A DNA stretch of 38,544 nucleotides from Gyrodactylus bullatarudis (GCA_012064415.1 SSNU01000017.1:1-38544); one strand, 5' to 3'; positions 9,991 through 19,924 are shown, numbered from the stretch's first letter. Made by a program: numbers and translations. Notes: generated by a model from the sequence alone, not told the origin.

Positions 9991-10339
9991 GGAAAATGAA
10001 AAATGACTTTTGATTATTAACCTCGATGATTTGAAAATTGAAACTGATTTCAAAATAATTTTATGGCAACTATTTAATTAATAGAAGCATGAAATTTTAC
10101 ACACAGACACAGAATTTTACGCTGAATCCAATGGTACTAAAATTAAGTATACATAATATTTAATTTAGCTGGTTTTGCTAGAGCCTTTTTCTGACATGAT
10201 AGAAAGATGATTTAAACTGGATAAAAATCAGCACTAAATATTAAGACCATCTACAAAATTTCATTGCTATATTGTAAAAATTGGGAATCTGATACTAGAA
10301 ACAATTTTGGAGCTTTGGGAATTTTTAGGAAGAATAATG

Positions 10340-10490
10340 CCTCATTCTGATTGGTCTAACATTACTCTAATACTATTGGTCCAAATGTGATGAAATTTGG
10401 GGCAGAAATGGTATATATATAGAGTCAACTTCTATTTTCACACAAGTCGTGTCACTTTACAGAGCTTTTACCTGTACTCATAAATACCAC
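10340..10490 (+). promoter_or_regulatory. Promoter-like dispersed repeat P, copy 2 (divergent)
   Basis: Inverted CCAAT boxes (TCTGATTGGTC and CTATTGGTCC), a TATA-like TATATATATAGAG near 10412-10424 and the block CACTTTACAGAGCTTTTACC near 10453 appear in the same order as in the copies at 15-135 and 10925-11045. Similarity is confined to these blocks. It points toward 10.5 kb, head to head with copy 3, so exon C lies between two inward-facing copies. Confidence 0.4.
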
Positions 10491-10601
10491 TGATTTCTAA
10501 ATCCTCATGATTAGTTCATCATTGAATAATGGAAATTTTTTTAAAGATGTTCAGCGCTCTTTCCTTTTTAGATTAATCACATTTTTAAAGAAAATACTTA
10601 C

Positions 10602-10880
10602 AGAATATTTTGACGATCTCATTCATAATAAACGATAATTTTTTATTGTCACCAGTGATTGTGATATCACCTTTAATTTTTCCTTCCGGTTTTATAGCTC
10701 TTAACATCGTTATCTTTTCACCTTTCAATCGAATCAAACTTTGGCTTAAATTGAAAAAAATTGAATTTCCTCTGTTCCGAAATTGTATAACATCTTTTTC
10801 AAAAAATAAAACTTCTTCGAACTGAAACTTTTCACTATTATCCTTCGATTTCCATAAGAGTAAAGGATTTTTTGCTAAAG
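10602..10880 (-). CDS. Candidate exon C of an unrecognised host gene
   Basis: A minus-strand open segment of 279 nt (93 codons) lies between an acceptor (TTTATAG| at 10881) and a consensus donor (|GTAAGT at 10601), and is phase 1 at both ends. The peptide runs ALAKNPLLLWKSKDNSEKF through KIKGDITITGDNKKLSF to NEIVKIF. It is rich in charged residues and probable beta strands. I do not recognise the family. Alternatively this is a first exon: an ATG at 10902 (MNINSFIALAKNP) is in frame, and a TATA box (about 10985-10991) and CCAAT box (about 11032) of repeat P copy 3 lie just upstream. The two readings differ only at the 5' boundary. Confidence 0.55.
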
Positions 10881-10924
10881 CTATAAATGAATTTATATTC
10901 ATTTGAAAAATATTGAAATTTTTT

Positions 10925-11045
10925 ATTACAAGTGAAAGTCCTGTAAAGTGAGAAGAGATAAATAAAATTCCAACTCTTACTCGTTTATATAGGACAAATT
11001 TCACTCGAATATCATTGGTTTCCTGTAAGGACCAATTAGAATCGA
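10925..11045 (-). promoter_or_regulatory. Promoter-like dispersed repeat P, copy 3
   Basis: On the minus strand: CTAATTGGTCC, then CCTATATAAACG (TATA box), then ATCTCTTCTCACTTTACAGG and ACTTTCACTTG. It closely matches copy 1 at 15-135. Spacing from CCAAT to TATA to the CTTCTCACTTT block is what a core promoter would need. It sits directly upstream of candidate exon C, about 85 bases from its possible ATG. Confidence 0.5.
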
Positions 11046-11049
11046 GGAT

Positions 11050-11800
11050 TGCTCATGGGGAAACATGGATGTTATTTTTTATCCTGCTCTATAATAATAC
11101 CTAATCACGTTCAAGAAATGAGTTTTTCTTTTATTTGATTTCAATAGATATGAAGATATCATTTTTCTCTATCATATGATATAGTTCTTTTCGGGAAATA
11201 ACTTGAAATAATAAAATAAAAAATTTGATAAAATATTGAAGTGAAAATCATACCATTAGAAAGCTGAGGAAAAACTGATTCATCCTATAAATTTTCGATG
11301 CTCAGCGCATCATTATAAGGAATTCATAGGTGTTCAAAGTTCTGTCGTGCTCATTTTCGATTTTGAAATTAAAATTCAATCTTTAAACCTCAATCTGACA
11401 AAAAGTCATGATGGTTTATTCTTTCAAAATATGTCTAGTGTAGACTTTAATATGGGCAATGATGCCCCTCCCCCATCCGTATCCACACAGTCATGTAAAA
11501 GGTAATATGTGAGGAAAGGGAAAATTTAGCATTAACATACATACAGTCTTTATCAAGTTACAGTACCACCCGTGCTACTACTACTGTATTCCTTGATGTT
11601 GTTTAAAAATTATTAGCACATTTTTGATTTTAGTGTAAAATGACTCCAACTCGTATATCCTCTCCTAATGAATTATTCAAGCTTTTCACATGACAAATGA
11701 AACATTTAGCAATAATCAACTTCATTTATAACAACTTTTGATTCTTATTCTACTTATTAAGTGAAATATGGAAGTGTCAAAAATTACATGATTTTTACTT
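11050..11800. other. AT-rich stretch without recognised feature
   Basis: No reading frame with recognisable motifs and no clear repeat match within the window. Low-confidence negative statement based on reading only. Confidence 0.45.
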
Positions 11801-11965
11801 GCTTAGGATGTGATCAAATCAAGGCTTACATGATTAGTTAATCTAAATATCTTATATTTATAGAGTAATAAAACCGTATATATAAAAGTAAAGTTATGAT
11901 ATTCCATGAGATGATGAATATGATAACAGGACTTTACTTTCTGATACAACTGTATTTCACCCAAA

Positions 11966-12201
11966 CTTGCTGAAATTCTGTCCTCCAATCTCCTTGTAGT
12001 ATGGCCGATGTATTTCGCTCCACAAGGACATTTGAATTTATAGACTACATATGACGATTTGCTATACTCCAATAAATCTTTTGATTCGTTCGTGAACATC
12101 TTGTTTGTCTTCAACATGTATCTGACTTTCTTCCGAGGTAATTTTCTTTGTAAGAGTAGATTAACTTTTTGCTTCAATATGGAAACGTTGTTGTCATCCA
12201 T
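11966..12201 (-). pseudogene. PLE GIY-YIG endonuclease, inverted N-terminal part
   Basis: The minus-strand frame starts MDDNNVSILKQKVNLLL and contains SSYVVYKFKCPCGAKYIGHT and RRLEDRIS, the first half of a PLE GIY-YIG nuclease with the GIY-YIG-type YIG and the cysteines in place. Similarity ends exactly after LEDRIS (near 11970). The second half of the same domain starts on the opposite strand at about 12253 with the same residues. The bases encoding LEDRIS are present twice as a 20 bp inverted repeat, so the original nuclease has been split by a local inversion or foldback event. The rest of the reading frame, down to 11803, looks fortuitous. Confidence 0.85.
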
Positions 12202-12203
12202 AA

Positions 12204-12570
12204 ATGGAACAGTTAGATCATCTTCCTCTACAATTCCATATTGTTGAGGATGAATTGGAGGACAGAATTTCAGAACATTTAGAGACAGGTTCCACAGCGG
12301 TTAGAGATCATCTCAAGGTATGTGACAAGAATGCTTCCCCCTCAAACTTTTATATCCTTTATAGACAAATTTGGAAAAATGTCAACACCTTGAAAACTGC
12401 TGAAGCCTTCTTTATTAAGAAGGAAAAACCAATATTATGTAAACAGAAGCAAATAGTGAAACCTTTAGCATTGACATGGCCCAATGTAAGAAGAACAGTA
12501 GTAGAAAGAAACGTAGATATTAACCCTTATGACATTACATGTATTTATCAATTTGTACACCAAAAAATCA
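12204..12570 (+). pseudogene. PLE GIY-YIG endonuclease, C-terminal part
   Basis: The plus-strand frame picks up at ELEDRISEHLETGSTAVRDH and continues through ASPSNFYILY, the TAEAFFIKKEKPILC segment and IVKPLALTWPNVRR, the standard C-terminal course of a PLE nuclease. The frame then runs into the 676 bp foldback element inserted at 12602. The matching 3' ribozyme (family B) is found just beyond that insertion at 13436. Residues 1-18 or so come from inverted sequence. It pairs with the minus-strand piece at 11966-12201. Confidence 0.85.
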
Positions 12571-12601
12571 AGACTAGACACATCATTACATATTGTATAT
12601 A

Positions 12602-13277
12602 TGTTACGTTCAATGTGTACACTCCGTACAGTGTATACACTGACACATCTAAATGTCCGAGTGTATACTGAGTGTACACATTGACCGTTTCTTATGAGAC
12701 CCCCCTTTCTTATTATTATTTATCCCTCAAATTTTAACCAACTTTAAGTGAATATAAGATTTACAAATTAAAATATTTTCAGTAAATTCTTTTTGCTATA
12801 TTGTTCTACAAGAAATAAGTTTTCTCACAGTCAAAAAATTTTCCTGATAGCTTCAAAAATAAGGAAGTTATGAAGATTTATTGAAGAAGTCAAAAATTTT
12901 AAGTGTGACAAAACACTTGAAATTCCACTTTATTCGTCATGTTTTTCATGCTAAATGAAGTTTCATAAACAAAATTGTTATCGTAAGCCTGTATTTTTCA
13001 AATCTTCATAACTTCCTTATTTTTGAAGCTATCAGGAAAATTTTTTGACTGTGAGAAAACTTATTTCTTGTAGAACAATATAGCAAAAAGAATTTACTGA
13101 AAATATTTTAATTTGTAAATCTTATATTCACTTAAAGTTGGTTAAAATTTGAGGGATAAATAATAATAAGAAAGGGGGGTCTCATAAGAAACGGTCAATG
13201 TGTACACTCAGTATACACTCGGACATTTAGATGTGTCAGTGTATACACTGTACGGAGTGTACACATTGAACGTAACA
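12602..13277. mobile_element. 676 bp foldback element with Ginger-type ends
   Basis: Two 278 bp arms (12602-12879 and 13000-13277) are reverse complements with no difference that I can find, around a 120 nt loop. The ends read TGTTACGTTCAATGTGTACA, close to the ends of the Ginger element at 34835-36475 (TGTTACGTTCAAAGTG). TATA is present on both sides as a possible 4 bp target duplication, though the flank is AT-rich. Inside the arms are short GTGTATACAC/GTGTACAC repeats. There is no coding capacity. It inserted into the 3' end of a PLE, between its nuclease frame and its ribozyme. Perfect arms point to a recent origin. Confidence 0.92.
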
Positions 13278-13435
13278 TATATATTGTATATTACTATTCC
13301 CACCAAAGGTGGGAACTATTAGTCACCGCTACACGTCATATCTTATAACAATGTGATATCAGAATATTCTCACCCCCTATAACCAGAGAGAGCCAATCAG
13401 ATTCATTATAAAACTCTTTGTATTTTATTATATAT

Positions 13436-13487
13436 TTGGCATGTAAGAGGCTGATGAGTATGCCAGAAATAAAGCGCTTATTCCTAT
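13436..13487 (+). ncRNA. Hammerhead ribozyme motif, family B, intact core
   Basis: Order: GGCAT (13438-13442), stem I strand ending AGG, CUGAUGA (13451-13457), linker GUAUGCCA, GAAA (13466-13469), stem III AUAA/UUAU with loop AGCGC, U17 at 13482, then CCU. AGG/CCU gives three pairs. GGCAT can pair with AUGCC in the linker. This is the 3' ribozyme of the PLE whose nuclease lies at 12.0-12.6 kb, now separated from it by the foldback insertion. Confidence 0.72.
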
Positions 13488-13514
13488 AATTTTCGGCATC
13501 CTTTTTTCTTAAAT

Positions 13515-14970
13515 AGAATGAATACAATTATTCACGGGGATTTTAACATACCCAGTTACAAACCAAATTCTCTTTAATCAGATTCTCCTCTTTCAGAATT
13601 TTGCATCTCTCAAGATCTTAAACTATCAACCAGAAAGCCCACTAGGAAAATCTCCAATAACTACCTTGATTTTTTATTCACAGACATTAACAGGATCATG
13701 TTTTAGCTGAACCAGTTGACGATTCTGACCCAATTATCCTTCCCTTCACAGACCAGAACAACTCCCCCTATGACACTAATTACCCACATTTTGTCACAGA
13801 CATTTCTCGCTTCATGTCATTAGCAATTCCTCTTCAAGACACACTCTTCAGAAACTCATACATTGATTTCAAATTATTTTGTCATTTTATATATTCCTCA
13901 AAAAGACTGTCCAAAAACTTAATCAATTCAGAATTTCTACCCTCTCAATTATTATTTGAATCATCAATCACTGGAGATTTTAAATCTAATCCAAAGGTAG
14001 TCTGGAAAAAAATTATTTTCCTTGCTATCAGATCCTCCTCTAAAGATCAAACTTCAACTCTTAACCCAGAAGATATCAATAATTTTTTTACTACCATTCA
14101 CTCCTCATCGATCACTCCTAATGTTATTGATTGCTCAAAACATTGCTTCCTGTGATCACAGATGATCTAATCATAGATAGATTCTTGACTTTAATTCTAA
14201 ACAAAGAAAAGACATTTTTTTTTATTTCAGGAGAATTACTACTTTCCCTTCCAATGTCATTTTTACATCCCTTGCCAATTATTTAAATTTTTTTAATTCT
14301 GAATTTTCATATTCCATACGATTGGCTAACCATAAAAGTCACTCCAATTCCCAAATGTAAAAATCCCTCTAATCCCCAAGACTTTCGTCCGATCTCAAAC
14401 ATTCCAATTTTTTTCTCCATATTAGATAGATTTATTAACAAAAATTTAAGGAATATTAACATGATACAAATTGATCCCTTCCAACATGGCTTCATTAAAA
14501 GAAGAAGTACTTCTACACATCTACTCTTCTTTCTTGATCATGCTAATAACCTAATGTATCGAAATGTCCCTTGTGTCGTTATTTGTGTCGATATATCAAA
14601 AGCTTTCGATAAACTTCCCTTTGATGTCATAATCAACTCCCTAATCAGAAATTCAATTAAACCATATATAATTAACCTAATAATTCAATTCCCATCTCAA
14701 AGGCACCCTCATTCTTACACAAAACTCTTAGAGATGGCAAATATGTATCCATTATGGCTCCGAAGAATTGCAACTGCAGCATCCCTTTACAGTAAACGAC
14801 TTTCCATACCTCAATCAAGATATAACCTCAGACAAGGGAGTGGATTTTCTATCTTGCTTCACACCATACTCCTCTTAAGAGCCAAATTTCAGATCAATTT
14901 TTAAAAAACATAGTACTATCACAATTTATACCAGATTCGCATAATTATTTCTGTAACTATTTTAAATAAC
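13515..14970 (+). pseudogene. Non-LTR retrotransposon, endonuclease joined to RT, internally deleted
   Basis: Near 13535 the frame reads IIHGDFNIPSYKPNS and later NNYLDFLFTD, the C-terminal part of an EEP endonuclease. After a decayed linker, RT similarity begins near 14330 (VTPIPKCKNPSNPQDFRPIS), with FQHGFIKRRSTSTHL and motif A (VDISKAFDKLPFD) near 14600. The frame then jumps from the segment after motif A straight to the usual C-terminal region (WLRRIATAASLYSKRL, YNLRQGSG), losing motifs B and C. Frames change several times. The fragment ends near 14970, 30 bases before a Ginger element. Confidence 0.85.
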
Positions 14971-15003
14971 TTATTTTATGAATAAAAATCTATTATATAT
15001 ATA

Positions 15004-15291
15004 TGTTACCACATAAGTCGTGAATCAGGATTTATATGAATTTCCTAGTATATTTCGTGAATGTTCCTCGTCCTAGTAAATCTCGTTAACAGAATTTTTC
15101 TTTACAGGTTATACTAAAATTAGTATATTTCGTGAATGATTTAGGGTGGGGGTCTTCTCCTCATACTAAATGTGTGTAGCGACTTGATTCGGGGAGGGAG
15201 TCATGGGTATCTTATAGATAAGAATTTATCAAATATGATAAATCTCTACTTTTCAGCCTTGTCTCAGGCTTTTATTAATGGCCATAGTTAC
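15004..15291 (+). repeat. Left terminal inverted repeat of Ginger copy 2
   Basis: Matches the reverse complement of 16991-17278. It includes short internal repeats of AGTATATTTCGTGAATG, three similar blocks spaced 50-60 bases apart, which could be transposase binding sites. Confidence 0.9.
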
Positions 15292-15445
15292 ATTTTAAAA
15301 CAGGTGCTATCCATGAACTAGAAAGCTAGTTACTATTGGATAAAAATAATTACTTGTTAATAGGCACAAAAATATTTGATTGGTTGCACTTAACTCGAAC
15401 AATATTTTCAGTTCTCTTCTCAAAAACTTACATAAAATATCTTTC

Positions 15446-16913
15446 ATGTCAATTGAAGAGTTGAAACTCAAATCAAGAACTTTATTCAATGAATATCTTA
15501 ATGAAAATTTGGATAAAGGTAGCACTTTAATATCAGATTCTGATTACCAAAGAATCATTGGAAGGATTAAATCAATCAAATGTTCTTCAATTTCAAAAAC
15601 TCCAGCTGACTATCATGCCTTAAAAAAATATGAAGTTGCCAATATTGATGGTGAGGAATGGTTGATTTCTAATCCAAACAAGGAGGATGGAAAAATTCTA
15701 AAATATGTTGCTTCTTCAAAACTCTACAGTATCTTGAGCTCAGTTCACGAAGAGCTTTTACATGGAAGAGATAGAATGCATTTCAAAATAAAAGAAAGAT
15801 TTAAAAATATTTCAATCAAGCAAATCCAGAAGTTTATCCAACTTTGTTCGATATGCCAAAACAACCACTCTTGTAAAACCTCCAAAATTGTTATAAAACC
15901 AATAATTTCTAAATCTTTCAACTCTAGAGCTCAAGTAGATTTAATCGATTGGCAATCAAATCCTGATGGGGGATTTATTTTGGTTTATCAGGATCATCTG
16001 ACAAAATTCGTGAATATTTATCCTCTCAAGACAAGAAAGCAGTTACCGTTGCTGATGTTCTAAAAAGAATTTTCTTTACATTTGGAGCGCCAGAAATTTT
16101 GCAAAGTGATAACGAAAGAGAATTCGTAAATAATGTAATTGAAAATCTAAAGCTCACTTGGCCGTATTTAAGCATTGTTCATGGATCACCTAGACATAGT
16201 CAAAGCCAAGGCAGCGTTGAAAGAGCGAATCAAGATATCCAAAAGATGTTGACAAGTTGGATGTTTGATCATAATTCAAAAGAATGGTCAAAGGGTGTCT
16301 TAGATGTTCAGTTATCCAAAAACAATGCTTTACATGCTGGTATGAAGACAACTCCATATTAAACAACGAGTCATTAAATGAAACCTTGGATGATTTTGAA
16401 GACTTATCTTTTGAAGAATATATCTCTACAATACATGAAAATCAGATTCAAGAAAGAGATGACTGTGTTCGAAATTTAATTTCACAATCGCAAAAGATGT
16501 TGGTCCGATCAGAAGCAAAATCAAATATTGCTGAAGTAGGAGATAATGTAAAGATCAAGATTCCTAATGCTGATAGAGAAAGAGGAGATCCAGGGTATAT
16601 AAGAGGGGTGATTATTGAAAAAAATGAGTACAATATCTGCAAGATTGGCACAGTAAAAGGTACTATATCTGAGGGATTTACCAGCAATAAATTCGAGATT
16701 CTCAAGGAAAGGTTACTCTCTGCTGAAAACATTTCAAAAGACGAAAAATCAATGAGATCCATCGCGATTTTGCATGCAATTGGAGAAGGTCAGGGATTCT
16801 TTAAATGAAATTGTATCAAATCATGTTTGAAAAATAGTTGCAAATGCTTTAAAAATGGATTGAAATGTAACCTTAGATGCCACCATTCAATTACGTGTGC
16901 AAATAAACATTAG
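15446..16913 (+). pseudogene. Ginger-like integrase with HHCC, DDE, SH3-like and CXC parts (copy 2)
   Basis: Starts at the ATG of MSIEELKLKS (an upstream in-frame extension to 15380 exists). The HHCC finger is intact (HEELLH, then CSIC). The DDE core shows AQVDLIDWQS, LQSDNEREF (normally NGREF) and SQSQGSVERAN with D-36-E spacing. Frame changes occur near 16050 and 16330, so three frames together cover the protein. The C-terminal part has GDNVKIKIPNADR and EGFTSNKFEIL. At 16806 a TGA replaces the first cysteine of the CXC tail. The frame then continues NCIKSCLKNSCKCFKNGLKC to a TAG at 16911. Homologous to the copies at 7.1 and 35 kb. Non-functional as written, unless the shifts are sequencing errors. 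Confidence 0.88.
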
Positions 16914-16990
16914 TATTTTTCATTTTCAAAAGATTTCATTAAAAAAATTCGAATAGATTCAATAATTTTTTTAATAATAATATTAATATA

Positions 16991-17278
16991 GTAACTATGG
17001 CCATTAATAAAAGCCTGAGACAAGGCTGAAAAGTAGAGATTTATCATATTTGATAAATTCTTATCTATAAGATACCCATGACTCCCTCCCCGAATCAAGT
17101 CGCTACACACATTTAGTATGAGGAGAAGACCCCCACCCTAAATCATTCACGAAATATACTAATTTTAGTATAACCTGTAAAGAAAAATTCTGTTAACGAG
17201 ATTTACTAGGACGAGGAACATTCACGAAATATACTAGGAAATTCATATAAATCCTGATTCACGACTTATACGTTAACG
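16991..17278 (-). repeat. Right terminal inverted repeat of Ginger copy 2
   Basis: Reverse complement of 15004-15291. Only the outer end differs. Confidence 0.9.
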
Positions 17279-18161
17279 TATATATAATTCATACAATTTT
17301 AGTTCTGTTAAGTGTGAAATTCATATCTTTTAGGATGATCTTATTAATTACTAGTAACGAATCCTATATTCATACCCAAAACCAATCTGTTTTTTTTCGA
17401 ACAAAACCAAATGAATGTGGTTACTTCCAAGTAGCCATAATATTTTACAATATATTTTAAAAAGTGTAGAGAGGATAGGTTAATTTTTCACGTGTCGGAC
17501 TGTATTAGAAAGACACAAAATTTTTCAGATTTCAAAGTTTTATAGGAATCAAAATTTAATTTTATCATCAATAGAATTTTTAAAAGAACCGTGTGTGTTT
17601 GCATGCTAGGATAATCTAAATTTTTTTGATAGAACAAATTTTTCAACTTTTACCAGCCATAATATATATATTTTGGAGATAATCGAAAACAAAGCATTTT
17701 TCCCATAAAACCATATAAAACTAAAACTGAAATCATATGTACTTTAAACTCGTCTAGTTTTTAACCAGAATTATATTTCCGGCTGAGATTTACGGAGGTG
17801 TAACAGTTTTTCATTCTGCATCTGATAGTATTATTTTTATGCTTCTAAGAGAAGAGAAAAGTATTATTATTATTACTTGAGCTAAGGTTCTGGAAAAAGG
17901 TTGAGGAGAGAGTGCTATAAACGTTTAGTGTTAATTCAAAATTGCATCAAATTTAACCAGAAATTAATCCATCTCTGTCCCTAAAATCTCTCAAATCTCA
18001 AATAAATTTATTATATTTTCATTATAATACTCATGAGTAAACCGTTGATTTTATTTTGTGCGTCAAATTTTCCAGTCATACATTTTTTCGAGAGTTTTCA
18101 GAGTTTAGAATCAGGTAGATTCAAATTTTTTTTTCTTGTAATCAAAAAAATTAAAACTCAC
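17279..18161. other. AT-rich stretch without recognised feature
   Basis: No convincing coding segment, repeat match or RNA motif seen between the Ginger element and exon B. It would be intronic if the exon B model is right. Confidence 0.45.
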
Positions 18162-18419
18162 TTCGTGTAAGATCAAAAGCCCCAATCAAATTACGATTTC
18201 CATTTATTTTTATCGGGTACATATCCTTACCATTCAATTTAGCACCAGATATAGTATTAGGGTAGTATCTAGCCTTTGTGATATCAATATTATCGATATC
18301 TAATCTTGACATTGATATAGCTCTTAAATATCCACTATCGGTATAAACATCTGTAGCTCGAATAATTTTTTGTTCGTCTTCTTTAGAATAATAAGTCACA
18401 GTAAAATTTTGTTTAAATC
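18162..18419 (-). CDS. Candidate internal exon B of an unrecognised host gene
   Basis: A minus-strand open segment of 258 nt (86 codons) lies between a strong acceptor (TTTACTTTCAG| at 18420) and a consensus donor (|GTGAGT at 18161), phase 1 at both ends. The peptide starts GFKQNFTVTYYSKEDEQKII and contains DVYTDSGYLRAISMSRLD and KINGNRNLIGAFDLTR. Alternating hydrophobic and polar residues suggest a beta-rich module. No cysteines or known motif. It is the best bounded of the four candidate exons. Its peptide does not visibly align with the others, so they are not close duplicates. Confidence 0.6.
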
Positions 18420-18659
18420 CTGAAAGTAAACAATTATTACACTTTTTGTTAAAGGAAAAAAACAATTCCCTTTATGGTATATTCAACCCTAAATTATCGA
18501 TTAAAACAACACAATAAACGCTATATGACACACCTCAGAGAATACAATGTTTAAAATTGACAAAACATCTTCACATAAGACCGACAGCAGTGAGATACCA
18601 TTTTATGTGATAAGAATCTAACTTAAATTTCTTATGGACAAACAACCTTTTTAAATAGA

Positions 18660-18829
18660 AAAAATTGTGAAACCTCTAGCATTGACACGACTCAATGTTA
18701 AAACAACCGAAACAGAAAGAGAAAAGCCAACAAAAAGCAGCAGCCAACCAAGAAAAAGAAACAGTACTTCTGATGTGCCATCAGGTTCAAACAAAATCAA
18801 CAAATAGTGTAGAACATGTCAATGAACTT
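18660..18829 (+). pseudogene. PLE C-terminal remnant
   Basis: The frame reads KIVKPLALTRLNVKTTETER and then a basic, Ser/Lys/Pro-rich tail (KPTKSSSQPRKRN) to a TAG. The first part matches the C-terminus of the PLE at 12460-12510 (QIVKPLALTWPNVRR) at both protein and DNA level. The nuclease core is absent. Downstream, TATCACTATCCC..GGTGGGAACTA (about 18980-19010) also recurs after the foldback at 13290-13320, so the non-coding 3' part of the same PLE family is retained. Confidence 0.75.
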
Positions 18830-19027
18830 AGTATAACATTTTCATTTTTCAATATTGAGTATTTTAATAAAACTATGAATAATATTTAGTGAACAAAAGT
18901 ACATAACATTGCATGTAATTCTAAATTGTACATCAAAATATCAAAATTAGAGGCACACATAATTTTGTTTATCTTGTATATCACTATCCCCTATGGTGGG
19001 AACTATAGCATCGAAAATATGAACTAA

Positions 19028-19073
19028 AAACTCATTTATAGGCGCTTATAAAAAGTCACTTATTTCATCTTGA
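19028..19073 (-). repeat. Short dispersed repeat, copy 2
   Basis: Reverse complement of 5604-5650 with few changes (ATAGGCGCTTATAAAAAG on the plus strand). Confidence 0.5.
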
Positions 19074-19447
19074 ATCTTATCTCGTTAAGTTCTTTCTACT
19101 ATTTATGAGTCTAAATAAATATATGAGAAAAAAGTTTTTTATTCTGTAGAATATAAAATAAATATTTTTCAATTCTGTAATTTTTAAATTAGCGTCAAAA
19201 TTTGAAGAATATCCAATATAACGTGCTACATAACGTAATCATTAATACTATTACTAGTTATTGCGTAAAACCTTTCACCTTTTCTGATTATACAAATGCG
19301 ATATATTTGTACCTCACCAGTAAAACATGACTTATACGACTTTTTGATTCTCTAGTAGGAACCATCAATCATAACTACACGCCTCTGAAAATGAAAAAAA
19401 TTAAAACCTCTAGGATCAAGTTTAATTACTAAAACACATATTCTTAT

Positions 19448-19506
19448 TTCAGTGAGGTGTTGGGTAACCTTAGTTTTGAGCTGAGTCACCGAAGTTATCA
19501 TTGTAT
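19448..19506 (+). repeat. Inverted repeat flanking the 19.5-22.3 kb nested region, left arm
   Basis: About 58 bases including GAGCTGAGTCACCGAAGTTA match the reverse complement of 22229-22287 at close to 90%. A shorter related block (GAGCTGGGCCACCGAAGTCA) occurs at 597-616 beside a PLE ribozyme, so the repeat probably belongs to a PLE-linked sequence. Confidence 0.7.
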
Positions 19507-19630
19507 AAAATAAAGAAACGCTTGGCATCATCTTCTTTATTTTATACATATTTGTAGTCTAAAAGAATTAAAATCAAATGAGTACATTTTTATTATAAAC
19601 CTAATTAGGGTAATAGTATTGTCTTAATAT

Positions 19631-19840
19631 ATGAAAAGGATAACTTTTAAGCTGGGAGGGGTTTTCTTTCATATGGAAAATTCGAAAGGTTTGTTTGGGT
19701 CAGACGTATATATGAAAGAAATGCAACGCAAAATTTATTCTTTAGCAAAGGATTTATTTAAGAAGGGCACCATTACAGAAAATATTAAGTTTTTTATAGC
19801 AGGTAAAAATACTAGGCTTTGTCTAGGCTATATTGCATAA
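19631..19840 (+). CDS. Small open reading frame, unrecognised
   Basis: A 69-codon frame from an ATG (MKRITFKLGGVFFHMENS) with a plausible soluble composition (KEMQRKIYSLAKDLFKKG, predicted helix). It lies in PLE-derived surroundings, on the strand opposite to the PLE remnant at 20.2-20.5 kb. It may be a chance frame or a fragment of an element's N-terminal protein. No family is recognised. Confidence 0.2.
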   Translation: MKRITFKLGGVFFHMENSKGLFGSDVYMKEMQRKIYSLAKDLFKKGTITENIKFFIAGKNTRLCLGYIA

Positions 19841-19924
19841 GAATATTAATGGTTTCCAATTTTGAAAATTATTGGCAGAGAGGTTTTGGGTGACTCTCAG
19901 CCATAGTGAGATTCATAAAGAAAG

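Larger units (their letters stand above)
15004..17278 (+). mobile_element. Ginger-like DNA transposon (copy 2) with 288 bp inverted repeats
   Basis: Terminal inverted repeats span 15004-15291 and 16991-17278. They appear identical by eye except in the outermost ten or so bases (TGTTACCACATAAG versus CGTTAACGTATAAG). A TGTNR start and a 4 bp target duplication are what is described for Ginger transposons. TATA flanks both ends here, but in an AT-rich tract. The element is about 2.3 kb and encloses one integrase gene with a CXC tail. The near-identical repeats imply recent mobility, although the gene is frameshifted. Confidence 0.9.

Noticed and set aside
13336..13527. 63-codon minus-strand frame
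   Set aside because: Runs across the ribozyme on the opposite strand; no protein similarity recognised.
16806..16808. TGA at a conserved cysteine of the Ginger CXC tail, read as selenocysteine
   Set aside because: No SECIS-like hairpin was seen and the gene is already frameshifted; a plain nonsense change is simpler. Stop reassignment is also excluded by the intact hAT gene ending at a normal stop and by mixed TGA/TAG stops.
16910..17110. 66-codon minus-strand frame
   Set aside because: Lies in the Ginger right inverted repeat and has no motif; chance frame.
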